64,000 bases of DNA from Dipteris shenzhenensis (taxonomy: Eukaryota; Polypodiophyta; Polypodiopsida; Gleicheniales). The position numbers and the translations under genes were made by a program. This document shows positions 32,901-43,693 of this stretch, piece after piece (within the stretch, counting starts at the first letter, position 1; the number at the start of each line of letters is the position of its first letter). The notes beneath the pieces were generated by a model that saw only the letters and a program-made list of their open reading frames with translations, did not search any database and was not told where the DNA came from. Location: NCBI GenBank assembly GCA_047967505.1, contig CM106541.1. The stretch is one strand, 5' to 3'.

Positions 32901-34889
32901 ATAAAATACACGGGTTGTCAAATCCGGGCAATCTTGTGCTCTTTGACCTGGCAACAATCCTTCAGATATTTCTGACCATTTTGGGTTGCAGGTGAAGGTA
33001 ATAAACAAATCTGGTTTACCCTTTTTTCTCACAATTGCCATTGCATCCTGGTATAACTGGCACATATACTGCGGTCCTCCTGTAAAAGAGGATGGCAATA
33101 CAACTCTACGTCCGACAGCGGTGCCCAATACATTATGGACCGCATCAGCTGCGTTTAGCATGTCCATCAATCCTTGATAAACTTCTGCACGTAAAGAAGA
33201 TTGATTGTTACGTATCCACACCAATCTGGACTCTTCCATACTACTATATGCATCAACAATATATTGTTGCAATAATCTCCCCCCTTGTAGAAGGTACGCA
33301 CTTGTATCAGGCCTTACCTACAGACGGTACGCATAATACTGTCTCTGTGTCACACAATTTTTCCTTTGTACATCATGTAATGATACGTGAGTAGGAACAT
33401 CTCTATAAGGAATATATAAATGCCATCCATCCTCCCCTCGGGGAAATAGAAGAACATACATGAGAGACATGTATGATCGATGCAAATTTGATATTCTGGT
33501 TATCAATCCATTGCGTCTTAAAAACTGGATGTCTCGATTCCCAACATCAGAATCATCCCCTTGCCCTGGCATGATAGCGGCAACCTCGCTAGCTATTGGG
33601 ACCAAGTATTGTCTTGAGGTTGACCGGCTCTCACAAATTACCATCTTCAAGTTTGCATGTGGATTTCTTCTCAATACTTCCCCCACAGCAACCAGTGCAT
33701 TGGCATACGGATTGCATTCATGCATCATCCTTTGCAACAATTCCAAAATGCCAAGATTCAAACCAGGCATCCCATCCAAACGGTTTTGCAACTCATGATC
33801 TGTATCATGGACATATAATTGTGCAAACCGTGGAAGCTCCTGTCTAGACTCATCAGGTAGCAAACTCCCGACACGATGGTACACTGTGCCATGAATCTGA
33901 AAATTATGTATACCCCTATTCCCAGAAAACATTTGATCAACTTGGGCTCCCAATGAGGCAAACGCCATGACACTATTATAGGCTCTTATATTATCCTTAA
34001 TTGATCTGCTTCTAGCGTCACTTCCATGAAGTAGAACTTTTAAAATCTCTGGTGGATCTTCCAATGGCAACAATGACACACGGCCAACTTTACAATAATA
34101 CTTTCCCACAACCCGATGCATACTTCTGGTCTCTTGCTTCCACAATTGAGCATGACAAAAACTGCATATGTAGTCCATACCTCCAAGTGAATGAACAACA
34201 GGACTATTGAAAACCAATGGATACAAAGATGGGTGCCCTATGTCATCCCTTAATGGAAATCGATGCAAGATAGATAGGATCCCCCTAGACCCTAAACATG
34301 CATTCCTATTGCTGCCAACAACATGCCTTCTTGCCCTTGACTGCCCATAATCTCTAACTGCATCCAATTGAATTGTTGTACCTATTACTGGAGCATCTAT
34401 TGTATTTCTTCCCCCAACAACACAATGCTGCACATTCGGTGCACCATCGGGGCAAAAAGTAGATTCTGCTGGCTCTAGAAAGTGAGAATCCATGCTTGCA
34501 TGTCGCTGCACTCTCACACTTCTAATTGCAGTACAAAAAACATTCCCTTCTCTAAGACTATCAGCAAACTCCGTACTCATACATTCCATAGTTGTACTTG
34601 TACCTTGCTTTTTGAGCATTGTTCTCTGCCTAGCAACATTGCGACGTGCCTTACGTGTTGAACGCAATAAACTTCTCTTATCAAGAGAAGTTAAATTATC
34701 TACATTCCATTGTACATCATTATGTCCCTGCATTTGATTATGTTGTCTGCAATGAACAACCTCTACAATTGGCTCCATGTGTCTAAAACCTTGTTTTTTC
34801 AACATTGTTCTCTGTCTGGCAATACTGCGACGTGCCGTGCGTGTTGAATCCCATAATTTTCTCCTATGACAACTTGTTTCTTTTGCCAT
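29963..34889 (-). pseudogene. Helitron RepHel: rolling-circle Rep and PIF1-like helicase
   Basis: Three adjoining frames form one protein of about 1,640 residues. The first (34889-33318) has two basic repeats near the N-terminus, a zinc-like CSFCHAQLWKQE motif and the conserved FASLGAQVDQM region. The second (33272-31119) has the Rep endonuclease: KPDLFITFTCNPKWSEI, HUH motif GLPHSHILL and the tyrosine motif KYLYKYVYKG, then the helicase. The third (31192-29963) has Walker B LIIWDEAPM, GGDFRQVLPVI, and the terminal TINKAQGQTM and YVAFSRVRS motifs. Damage: an in-frame TAG at 33318-33320, one frameshift at about 31155, and Walker A changed to GPGGSRKT, with arginine where glycine is required. 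Element ends (5'-TC, CTRR-3') were not found. Confidence 0.93.
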
Positions 34890-34923
34890 TGTCTGTTTAT
34901 GAACATAACTATATATATCTTAT

Positions 34924-34967
<44 letters not shown>

Positions 34968-35888
34968 AGGTTTGGGATTTATGGCATATAAGGCAAAGGA
35001 TTAAATTGTCAATCAAATAAATGGAGTGTACATGGACTCATTTGGTAGAAGTAATGATGCATGCCAAATGGAGTCAACTAATAGAAATATTCATGCATGC
35101 TAAATGGAATGCTTGACAATGCAAAATGCAAAAATAGCCTATAACTTCCTATTGTAATTTCGTAGCATGAAGCTTTCACCTTTTCGCTTAAGATATGCAT
35201 CCATGAAACATATGTAGGTGTAAATGCTTTGTGGGTATGAGTGCATGCACATGAGTGCATAATTGCATGCATATATGTGTAAATTCATGCAAACATATGT
35301 ATGGAAAGACTCAATGCCATGTATGTAGATGCAACCTAAAGAATATGATGATCAGACATTCTTGTAACATGTATTCTAGTAAATACAAAGATTGGGAACT
35401 AAGATGAACAACATAAGGGTGTGAGTACATGAACATGAGCGATATATGTAGGTAAGTTGTGTGTATGTATGTATCTACATGCATGACATACGCTAATATC
35501 ATAATTAAATATGTACTCAAAAAGAGAGTGCATTAAATAAATGTATCTGAAGGACTTAGATCATTCAAGGTTACTCACATATATTTCACTCATCGAACTT
35601 TCTTCCTTACCTTCCATGACATATAACGATACTCCATCAATTGTAGCTCACAGATATCCATGTATTTCTATTTACATTAATTTGACTTACATTGCCACAT
35701 ATATCAAATAAAGATAAGAAAGCTCAAAAAAATTTATTATTGCAATTGAAAACCAAATACAGAAGTTTTGTGTCATAGGCACAAAAGGTTATCCTACTAA
35801 ATAACTTAAGATTGACCCCAGCATGCAAATAACATAGAAGAACTTTGCGATCCTTTACAAAAAGCAATATAGAAGTCCCAAAACCATC

Positions 35889-36668
35889 TCAATTTTCATG
35901 AGCTGTAATGTGCTCCAACTTACGGCTCATCCTTGTCATCAAGGCTGTTAGCCTCTTCAAACCAATTTTGAATGTTGACACCTCGGTGCACAACAGATAA
36001 ACTTGCTCTTTTAGCTTGTCAACTTGCAACCTACATCCTCTATCACATACTACTGAGCCTTCTTCACCCCCCCCTAAAAGTTGTCGTACATACTGGTTCG
36101 TGTCATTTACATTATTCTCAATATGAGCAATCCTCTCAATGAGAGTTTCAGAGGATGCACCCCTACCCTCTGTTACCACTCCATCATTTTCAGGATGGAC
36201 TTCTCTCCATAAGGATGTTAGATATCTTGTATTCATAGCATACACATCACCATTATGCTCGCATACATTTTGAATGGACTTCAAAGGACGCGTAATAGAG
36301 AGACCATATTGCCTTGAAGATGACAGACACTTCCTTGCATACTTTGTTGCACGGGTGGAAGGTCCCTCCCCTCTAAGACGTTTCATTATAGCAAAAGTGC
36401 GATGTTCATGGATGGACTTAGCTATCTGATTTGTCCAACCACTGGAAGCCCTCGCTCTTGCCGCTCGTTTCATTGCACGAAGGCTTCGTCTTTCACGAAA
36501 AGATGACACAACAATGTCAGAAATCGTAGAACTCTCTGCCCTTGCAACTTGTTGCATTGCACACACACTTCCTCGTTCACAAAAGGACGGCACCACAATG
36601 CCAGAAATTTCCTCTTCAATGCGGGGAACAATGGCAGAAGTTATCCTTGCAAACTGCGGCCGAAACAA
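35889..36668 (-). CDS. Unrecognised 259-aa gene upstream of RepHel, with internal repeats and a coiled coil
   Basis: This intact frame reads in the same direction as RepHel and ends 1.0 kb upstream of it. The first 110 residues contain three degenerate basic repeats: ISGIVVPSFCERGSVCAMQQ, ISDIVVSSFRERRSLRAMKR and AKSIHEHRTFAIMKR. The C-terminal third is predicted as a coiled coil from its heptads (LIERIAHIENNVNDTNQYV; LKEQVYLLCTEVSTFKIGLK). RepHel itself begins with two basic repeats of a similar type (RTARRSIARQRTMLKKQG), so the ORF may be a Helitron accessory gene. No known family is recognised. The gap 34890-35888 has (CT)n and (TA)n tracts only. Confidence 0.5.
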   Translation of the reverse strand: MFRPQFARITSAIVPRIEEEISGIVVPSFCERGSVCAMQQVARAESSTISDIVVSSFRERRSLRAMKRAARARASSGWTNQIAKSIHEHRTFAIMKRLRGEGPSTRATKYARKCLSSSRQYGLSITRPLKSIQNVCEHNGDVYAMNTRYLTSLWREVHPENDGVVTEGRGASSETLIERIAHIENNVNDTNQYVRQLLGGGEEGSVVCDRGCRLQVDKLKEQVYLLCTEVSTFKIGLKRLTALMTRMSRKLEHITAHEN

Positions 36669-37562
36669 AATAGAAAAACGTTTTTAGGGATGTATATTGA
36701 CTCAGTTGTCAAACTGCATTAGACGCAAGGCTTTAAAGATTGAGACAAATCCTTTACATCTATCAAAGCCTCCTACATTGGATCCTTAATTGATGCTGAA
36801 CTCCCTATTGAAGAAGGGCATCTCCTTTAAGCTATGATGCAAGCTACACCGTTTTTCAAATGCTTCTTCTACCTCCCATCCTCATCTACAGGGACATTCC
36901 CAAGGTCTACATGCCCCCCAACAACGTCCTTCTCCCTCTCACCCCTCTTGACATCCCATTTGGCAACCCAAACTTGCTCTTTGAGCAACATCATGGCTTT
37001 CTCATCAATGGCCGCAAACAAACTTTTCAACCCTACTACCTTCCCCACGAATCATCATACACTAAGTCTAATTACCAACACTGCCTAAAATTTATGGAAC
37101 GCCCACCACCCTTGGCTTTGGACACATCTCTATCTGAACTCCCTATCAAAGATAGAGAGGGAGATTGAGAGAGAGAGAGAGAGATACACACACTCTTTTT
37201 TTTGGGTGTGAAACACACACACACAACCAAAGTGGTTTGCATATAATAAAGAATATCAAAGGAAAAATTGTCCAGTTTATCTCTCCTAGCAAACCAATCT
37301 AAAGAGGAGAGTGACACCTCCTTGTAACATATATGCAAGTAGAATACAAATATTAGGAAGAGAGAGAGAGAGAGACTCTAACACACTTTAAATAAAAACT
37401 GAAATAACAACTAATTCCATTTTTCTTCTATCGTTTATCTATATATTATTAAAGCAAATGCATATTATACTCTCAAATCACGATGCACTTTTATAGTTTA
37501 CGAACAAATAGATTACTATGGATGGCTACTCTAAGCTATAAGGAAACTATATAAAACATCAT
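36669..37562. other. Unassigned stretch between the Helitron genes and repeat copy B
   Basis: Short frames exist at 36834-37168, but they match no known protein. Small (GA)n and (CA)n tracts occur at 37165-37220 and 37359-37375. The right end (from about 37563) grades into copy B of the 3.3-kb repeat. No TSD or terminal repeat was identified. Confidence 0.4.
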
Positions 37563-38123
37563 ATGGCACACCACTCCATCTTTCATAGCTTTTAAATTTA
37601 ATTAGCACGAAACTCCCTCCCCAAGCCCCCTCTCTCTCCCAAACTTCCCTCCTCCTCAAGCCCAACACAAATATATGTGTAGACACACCATGACATATGT
37701 GGACACATAGGCACACACACACATAGTTGTTCATGCCCAACTAATTTTTCCAACATTATAATAATATATAGAAACACGGGAGGGAAGAGAACCTCTAGAA
37801 TGCTTGACCGAACCTCCACGAACCTCCCTTCTTGCCCGTATGGGATTTACTGCCTCAAGGAATATACCTTATTATTTCTCACCATTAGCCCCTAACCTAT
37901 TGCCCTACATTATAACACATTCTCAATGAAGGTTTGCCCTTATAAAGTATAAGAAATGTGGATCATTATTGCCCATTTCATGCATTTTTTTAAAGATATG
38001 GCAATATGTCAAACATACATCCCTCCCCCCCCCCCTCTCCCCCCAAAATAAATGCTTCTCTTTTTTGTTTCTCCCTATGGTGTAGCTACTCCCGAACTCT
38101 CCATCACCTCGACTCACCATCAC

Positions 38124-38154
<31 letters not shown>

Positions 38155-38830
38155 CCGCATCTCTATATATAAATATTAGTATCTAAAAATGCCATAAATG
38201 TTTTTGTTTTAAAAACATTCTTTCATAGCACCACTCCATCTTTCATAGCTTTATTATGTTAATTACCACGAAAGTCCCTCCCCAAGCCCCCTCTCTCCCC
38301 CAAACCTCCCTCCTCCTCCCCCAAACCTCCACAATGCTTGACCAAACCTCCACGAACCTCCCTTCTTGCCCGTATGGGATTTACTACCTCAAGGAATATA
38401 CCTTATTATTTCTCACCATTAGCCCCTAACCTATTGCCCTACATTATAACACATTCTCAATGAAGGTTTGTCCTTATAAAGTATAAGAAATGTCGATCAT
38501 TATTGCCCATTTCATGCATTTTTTTAAAGATATGGCAATATGTCAAACATACATCCCTCCCCCCCCTCCTCTCCCCCCGAAAATCTAGAGACCATGCTAA
38601 AAAAAAGCCGTTAAAAATATTATTATCTAAAAATGCCATAAATGTTTTTGTTTTGAAAACATATTAAAATCTAGAGAGCATGCTAAAAAAAAGACGTTAA
38701 AAATATTAGTATCTAAAAACATATTAAAATCTAAATCTCTCCCTCTCTCTCTCTCCACATTCAAGAACATGTCCACATATTAATGTTTTCATAAGATGTT
38801 TTCAAAACAATAAAAACATGTTCTTGAATG

Positions 38831-38888
<58 letters not shown>

Positions 38889-39258
38889 ATGCTAAAAAAA
38901 AGACTATGCCTTGTTCCCAAGGAGAGCTCGATCGATTCCGTCCGCTCGAGGCAAGATTCTGTTTGCTGGAGGGAGAGTTGGCACTTCAATTGGGCAGCCG
39001 TCAATAGGAGCGACCTAGCATATTATCATAAAAAATGTCTTAAATTTCATCTTAAAACATGTTTTCATAACATTAAAAAAATAATTATTATTATTGAATT
39101 GCTTTATTAAAAACATCCTAAAAAATAGTATCTTAAAAACATTCGATTTTACTATACATCTCAATGCCATAAATGTTTTTATTTTAAAAACATATTAAAA
39201 TCTCTCTGTCTCTCTCTCTCCACATTCAAGAATATGTCCACATATTAAAAACATGTTT

Positions 39259-39300
<42 letters not shown>

Positions 39301-39346
39301 CATTCAAGAAAAACATGTTTTTAATATGTGGACATGTTCTTGATTG

Positions 39347-39392
<46 letters not shown>

Positions 39393-39535
39393 AAACATCC
39401 TAAAAAATAGTATCTTAAAAACATTCGATTTTACTATACATCTCAATGCCATAAATGTTTTTGTTTTAAAAACATATTAAAATCTCTCTCTCTCTCTCCA
39501 CAGTCAAGAACATGTCCACATTCAAGAACATGTTT

Positions 39536-39573
<38 letters not shown>

Positions 39574-39856
39574 CATTCAAGAACAACATGTTTTCAAAAC
39601 ATTAGAAATATTAATTGCTTCATTAAAAACATCTTAAAAAATAGTATCTTAAAAACATAATAAATTTCTATTTTAGATTAAATTTATTATCTTAAAAACA
39701 TATTATAATATTATTATGTTAAATGATTATGGAACTAATATGATCATAAAATATATTTAAAAATTTTATAAAATATATTAAAGCGTTAAAAATATTAGTA
39801 TCTAAAAAATGCTATTAAAACGTTAAACATATTAAAATCTCTCTCTCTCTCTCTCT

Positions 39857-39899
<43 letters not shown>

Positions 39900-40879
39900 C
39901 ATTCAAGACATGTTTATATGTATCTAAAAGTGCCATAAATTTTCTCATTTTAAAAACATATTAAAATCAAAATCTCTCTCTCTCTCTCTCTCTCCCTCTC
40001 CCTCTCACTCTCTATGTTTTTATCCCTCTCTCTCTCTCTCTCTACGCTTTTATCCCTATCTCTCTCTCTCTACGTTTTATCCCTATCCCTCTCTCTCTCT
40101 ACATTTTTCTCTAAGGATAAAAACGTAGAGAGAGAGAGCAAAACGTAGAGATCTCTCTCTCTCTCTATGTTTTTATCCCTATCTCTCTCTCTCCCTAGAG
40201 CAAAACGTAGAGAGAGAGAGAGAGAGAGTTTTTATTCTAAAAAATTATCCTAAAAACGTAGAGAGTGAGAGAGAGAGAGAGAGAGAGAGCATGCACTGAT
40301 GTAAAAAGAAAGACTATGCCTTTTTTCCAATGGAACATAGGAGAGCTTGATTGATTCCGTCCGCTCCAACCAAGATCCCGTCTGTCAAGATGTTAAGAGA
40401 CTCCAGAAATCTGTCAAGATGTGGAAGGGGACGATCACTGTCAGGCGGGTGTCAGAAGAACAAAGGGCAGGTAGGTGTCGGAAGAACAGAGGTGGCGCGC
40501 GTGTTGTCAAGCGCGAGGTGAAACGAAGGGGAGGCGAATCGGAGTTAGAACGAAGGGGAGGCGGGAGTCAGAACGGCGTCAGATGGGAAATTTGGAGGAG
40601 GTTGGAGCAGGGGTGGCAAAAGTGGAGGAGGTTGGAGCGAGAGGCGACTCTGGAGAGAAGGCGGGTGCCCAGGTGGGTTGGCGCATCGCGCAGTCATTCA
40701 AAACCCCGCCGCCATGCATTTACAGCACAGTGCACCTGCAATAGCCGCCAACCCCGGGTCCTCATGAATGATACCGATCCGTGCACCCTCTGTGCACTAC
40801 CTCCACGCTGGGCCACGCCATGTGGCAACTCGAAGCCTCCCTATCCTCCACGTCGCCATGCCACCTGGTGTTGCTCTCG
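37563..40879 (+). repeat. Copy B of the 3.3-kb (GA)n-rich segment, inverted relative to copy A
   Basis: Reverse complement of 12180-15528. A 245-base stretch without microsatellites (39579-39825 against 13255-13500) shows no difference by eye, and the shared 73-codon frame (38889-39110 against 14185-13964) differs in one residue. The internal 0.5-kb duplication is present in both (37815-38160 and 38220-38590 here). Homology ends sharply at GGTGTTGCTCTCG (40867-40879) on the right; on the left it includes a 200-base piece unique to B (37660-37790) with CA-rich sequence. Confidence 0.92.
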
Positions 40880-41560
40880 AAGTTCACGTCATGCCCCCTC
40901 TACCACTCTGGTCCGCGCAGTGTCTGGCAGTCTGCCTCTGCCATGCATCGATTTTCGCACACGGTGCACATTGCACTGCAGGCTCTGCAAGCTGACGCGA
41001 TGGCTCTGGAAGACTGCGTGTCCCTCGCTGACGGCCCCTCGCATGGTGCCACGTGTGCAGCCAGAGTTACTCCAGCCGTCGCGCCATTTACTCCAGCCTC
41101 TGCCACTGACTAATTTGTCTGATTCTGCCCCCCTCTGGTCCGCGCAGTGTCTGGCAGTCTGCTGCCTCTGCCAGACACTGCCTCTGCCAGGCCTTGCTGA
41201 CGGCCCCTCGCATGGTGGCAACCATTCTATCAACAGGCTGCTTGTCACGTTTGCTCAATCAAGTCATTTCATGAATTCTCTCCAACCATCGGCGAGTGAT
41301 ACACGCTCGAAATCACCAGGAACAGGAGGAAGTTCAGCGCACTCAACACAGTGAAAAGCCAGTAAAAGTGGTCTATTCTACTCGTATTGATGTTCTGCGT
41401 GGTCGCCACTCGCCAGACCTCTCTTCCGAACCTACGCGATGCAACCTCCTTGGTTCAGATGCCTCCACTCCTCCTGCGAGCCTCCCTCCTCTCACCGGAC
41501 CTCCCGCGAGCCTCCCTCCTCTCACGTACGGGATTTACCGCCGTAAGAGATATAAGAGAT
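40880..41560 (+). repeat. GC-rich extension of copy B with an internal duplication
   Basis: CTCTGGTCCGCGCAGTGTCT recurs at about 40908 and 41132, and CTGACGGCCCCTCGCATGGT at about 41028 and 41192, indicating a diverged duplication of roughly 200 bases. The open frame 40347-41354 crosses this region but its composition (R, S, P-rich in all frames) and lack of any motif argue against a real protein. Near 41505-41556 CCTCCCTCC...GGGATTTACCGCC resembles 37815-37860 of copy B in direct orientation, a possible remnant of terminal direct repeats. Confidence 0.55.
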
Positions 41561-41867
41561 GGATGGATTTTTTGTAAAGTCATGAATCAGTTCCGTGAGT
41601 TTGTAACTGCTGATTTGGGGCTCACTTCGTCGTAAAAATTCAAAGTCCATCATATCAATTACGATGATAGGAAAACTATGTCAATGTACATGGAGCTGCG
41701 TCGCTCGTTTCCCTTAGGTGCTTGAGTTGCTCCTCGCTACAGTCACTCCTCCTCCATCCCAAGTCACTCCTCGCTCCTCCCGAGTCGCTCCTCTCTGTAC
41801 CAGGTTCTCTATTCACGGCCTCCTTTGCATGCATTCTTTCTTGCACCCTTGCTAATGCTCTCTTGGA

Positions 41868-42345
41868 ATATAGGGCTCGGCACCGAGCCCTGCTTTCTAG
41901 GGTTCCGTCGTAATTTTCTAGGGCTCCTCAGTTCTTTTGTGCTCTTTGATGCTTCTTTGCCCTGAGTGAGGGATCGAATCTTGATCCCTCATTTACCTTG
42001 AGTGTACTGCAGGCTTATAAGGTGCGAAAGGAAGAAGATCTTTCATCACAAGCAACGAGGTGTGACTTATCACGTACCAGCATAATCTTTGCTTGACGGC
42101 CTTTGATAATTCAAGGTACACTATTCTCTTCAACTTTTAGAAACTTCAAGGTATGCTACAACTTAGGCCTTGGCACCAAGCCCTACTTTTTGGGCTTCTT
42201 GCCTTCCTTCTTTTCCCTTCTATCCATCCCTTCATTTTCATGGAGAATATCCAGGACGACCTTATCTAAGTGAAATGGCATGAACATGTCGATCGTAACT
42301 CCCAAGCTCTCCTAGAATAGAGGGCTCGGCAGCACCGAGCCCTAC
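41868..42345. repeat. Cluster of palindromic GGGCTCGGCACCGAGCCC motifs
   Basis: AGGGCTCGGCACCGAGCCCT lies at about 41872, a diverged GGCCTTGGCACCAAGCCCTA at about 42165, and AGGGCTCGGCAGCACCGAGC at about 42323; a fourth diverged copy (AGGGCTCAACACTGAGCC) follows the CACTA element at about 51468. Each is followed by a CTTTTTGGG or similar box. They are perfect or near-perfect hairpins outside the CACTA element and may be subterminal repeats of another DNA transposon. Confidence 0.6.
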
Positions 42346-42506
42346 CTTTTTGGGTTTAGTTGTTGGGGTGGTTGTATGTTGTAGGAAACTTGACGAAGTG
42401 GCTGTATGTGCAGGTTTATCAGAGGGATTCCTATCTTCATCTAAAGGGATCTTGTTCTACTTGTGGAGCTCATGGATATTTGTTGTTCACACAACAAGAC
42501 AAAGCA

Positions 42507-42725
42507 CCCACAGATGTGCACACAAACGCGTTTCCTTAACTTTAAAAAAACTTATGGGCATGTCTATTTGTGCATCTACAAACCCACGTCTATAGGTGCA
42601 TCTATATAACAAACAGATGCGCCTATAGATGTGCAAATAGACGCTTTGCTAGAAATTAAAAAAAGTGTATATAGACGCGTTTATAGATGCGCTTATAGAC
42701 GCTTTTTTATAGAATCTTTTTTGTT
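42507..42725. repeat. Left subterminal repeats of the CACTA element
   Basis: Short units of the type AGACGCGTTTATAGATGCG and GATGCGCCTATAGATGTG occur at least eight times in both orientations. Such repeats are the binding sites of the TNPA-type protein in En/Spm elements, known from that family; binding here is inferred. The following 42726-43155 shows no gene. Confidence 0.75.
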
Positions 42726-43155
42726 AATAAAAGCAGAATTTTGTGTGGTTGAACAGAATGCTGTGTATGTTGTGTATGCTATGTAGTTACAAGAATCTCA
42801 TTTCCACATTGTGCAATTCAATTCTTACAGCCAACTGTATTTTAATTAGCACGACTGCAAGCATGTCTATAGCTGACGATTACAATTTTAAATAAAACAT
42901 TACAACTCCAAAACGTTTAGTTCACAAGGCATTCATTGATAGAACGTTGCACAAGCAAATTGAAAGCCAAAAAAAAAAAAGGAGTGTACATTGATTCATA
43001 GCTCAAAAAGCACTTGTATGTGCATATAGCACGAAGCCAAGCCACGTCTTGTGGCTTCAAATATAAAAAATAAGAGGAGTGTATATACAAGAGAGGCACG
43101 AAGCCAAGCCAGTGGCTTCAAGTATCAAAAAGAGTAGCTAGCACTACTTCTATGA

Positions 43156-43655
43156 CTAATCTAAGTTCTCTGCATCCTTGCTCCCTTCTTTGCTCCCTTC
43201 TTCGCTCCCTTCTTTGCCCCCTTCTTCGCTCCCTTCTTCCTCATCTTCTTCCTCCTGATCAGTCGCAGGGCCCTTTAAACAAGAGACAATATGTATCAAT
43301 GTATGAAAAATCAAATCTTCACTTACAATATTGGCATTATTTAATTACTTTTAAATACTTGGGAGCGCTCCAGTAGCTCGGATATACTGCTCTTCAGTAA
43401 TCAACTCGTCATCATAGAAGTGGCTCCATGTATCTCCTCTGCGATGGTGGCGGTGGTAGGCTGTCTCGACAAGAGTAGGGTACCTGCCCACGATATCAAG
43501 CTGCAAGATGACACAATTTGTGGAGGGGTTAGTATAAACAAACAACCTCCTAATAAACTACATAAACAATGTAATTTGAAATCAATACTTACAAATTGGG
43601 CCTCCCATGATTCAACACCCCCTTCTTCAAAATGCATTCTTCCAAATTGCTCCAT
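43156..43655 (-). pseudogene. CACTA ORF1, 3' exons
   Basis: Minus-strand exons with GT-AG junctions: 43655 to about 43592 (MEQFGRMHFEEGGVESWEAQ), about 43505-43366 (LDIVGRYPTLVETAYHRHHR, TWSHFYDDELITEEQYIRAT) and 43275-43156, an acidic low-complexity tail (DQEEEDEEEGSEEGGKEGSE) ending at TAG. It is convergent with none of its neighbours and runs toward the left terminus. In En/Spm elements a second protein (TNPA-like) binds the subterminal repeats; this gene is a candidate for that role by position and by its upstream part, but I cannot assign the family firmly. Confidence 0.5.
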
Positions 43656-43693
43656 TTGGATCCTTCATGCCTCCACGTGCTGCAGATTGGGGT

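Noticed and set aside
30186-34737. Plus-strand frames opposite RepHel
   Set aside because: Shadows of the minus-strand RepHel gene; no independent motif.
40347-41354. 335-aa plus-strand frame across copy B and its GC-rich extension
   Set aside because: No motif, overlapping open frames on the other strand and in other registers, and an internal DNA duplication crosses it; the copy A equivalent is interrupted.
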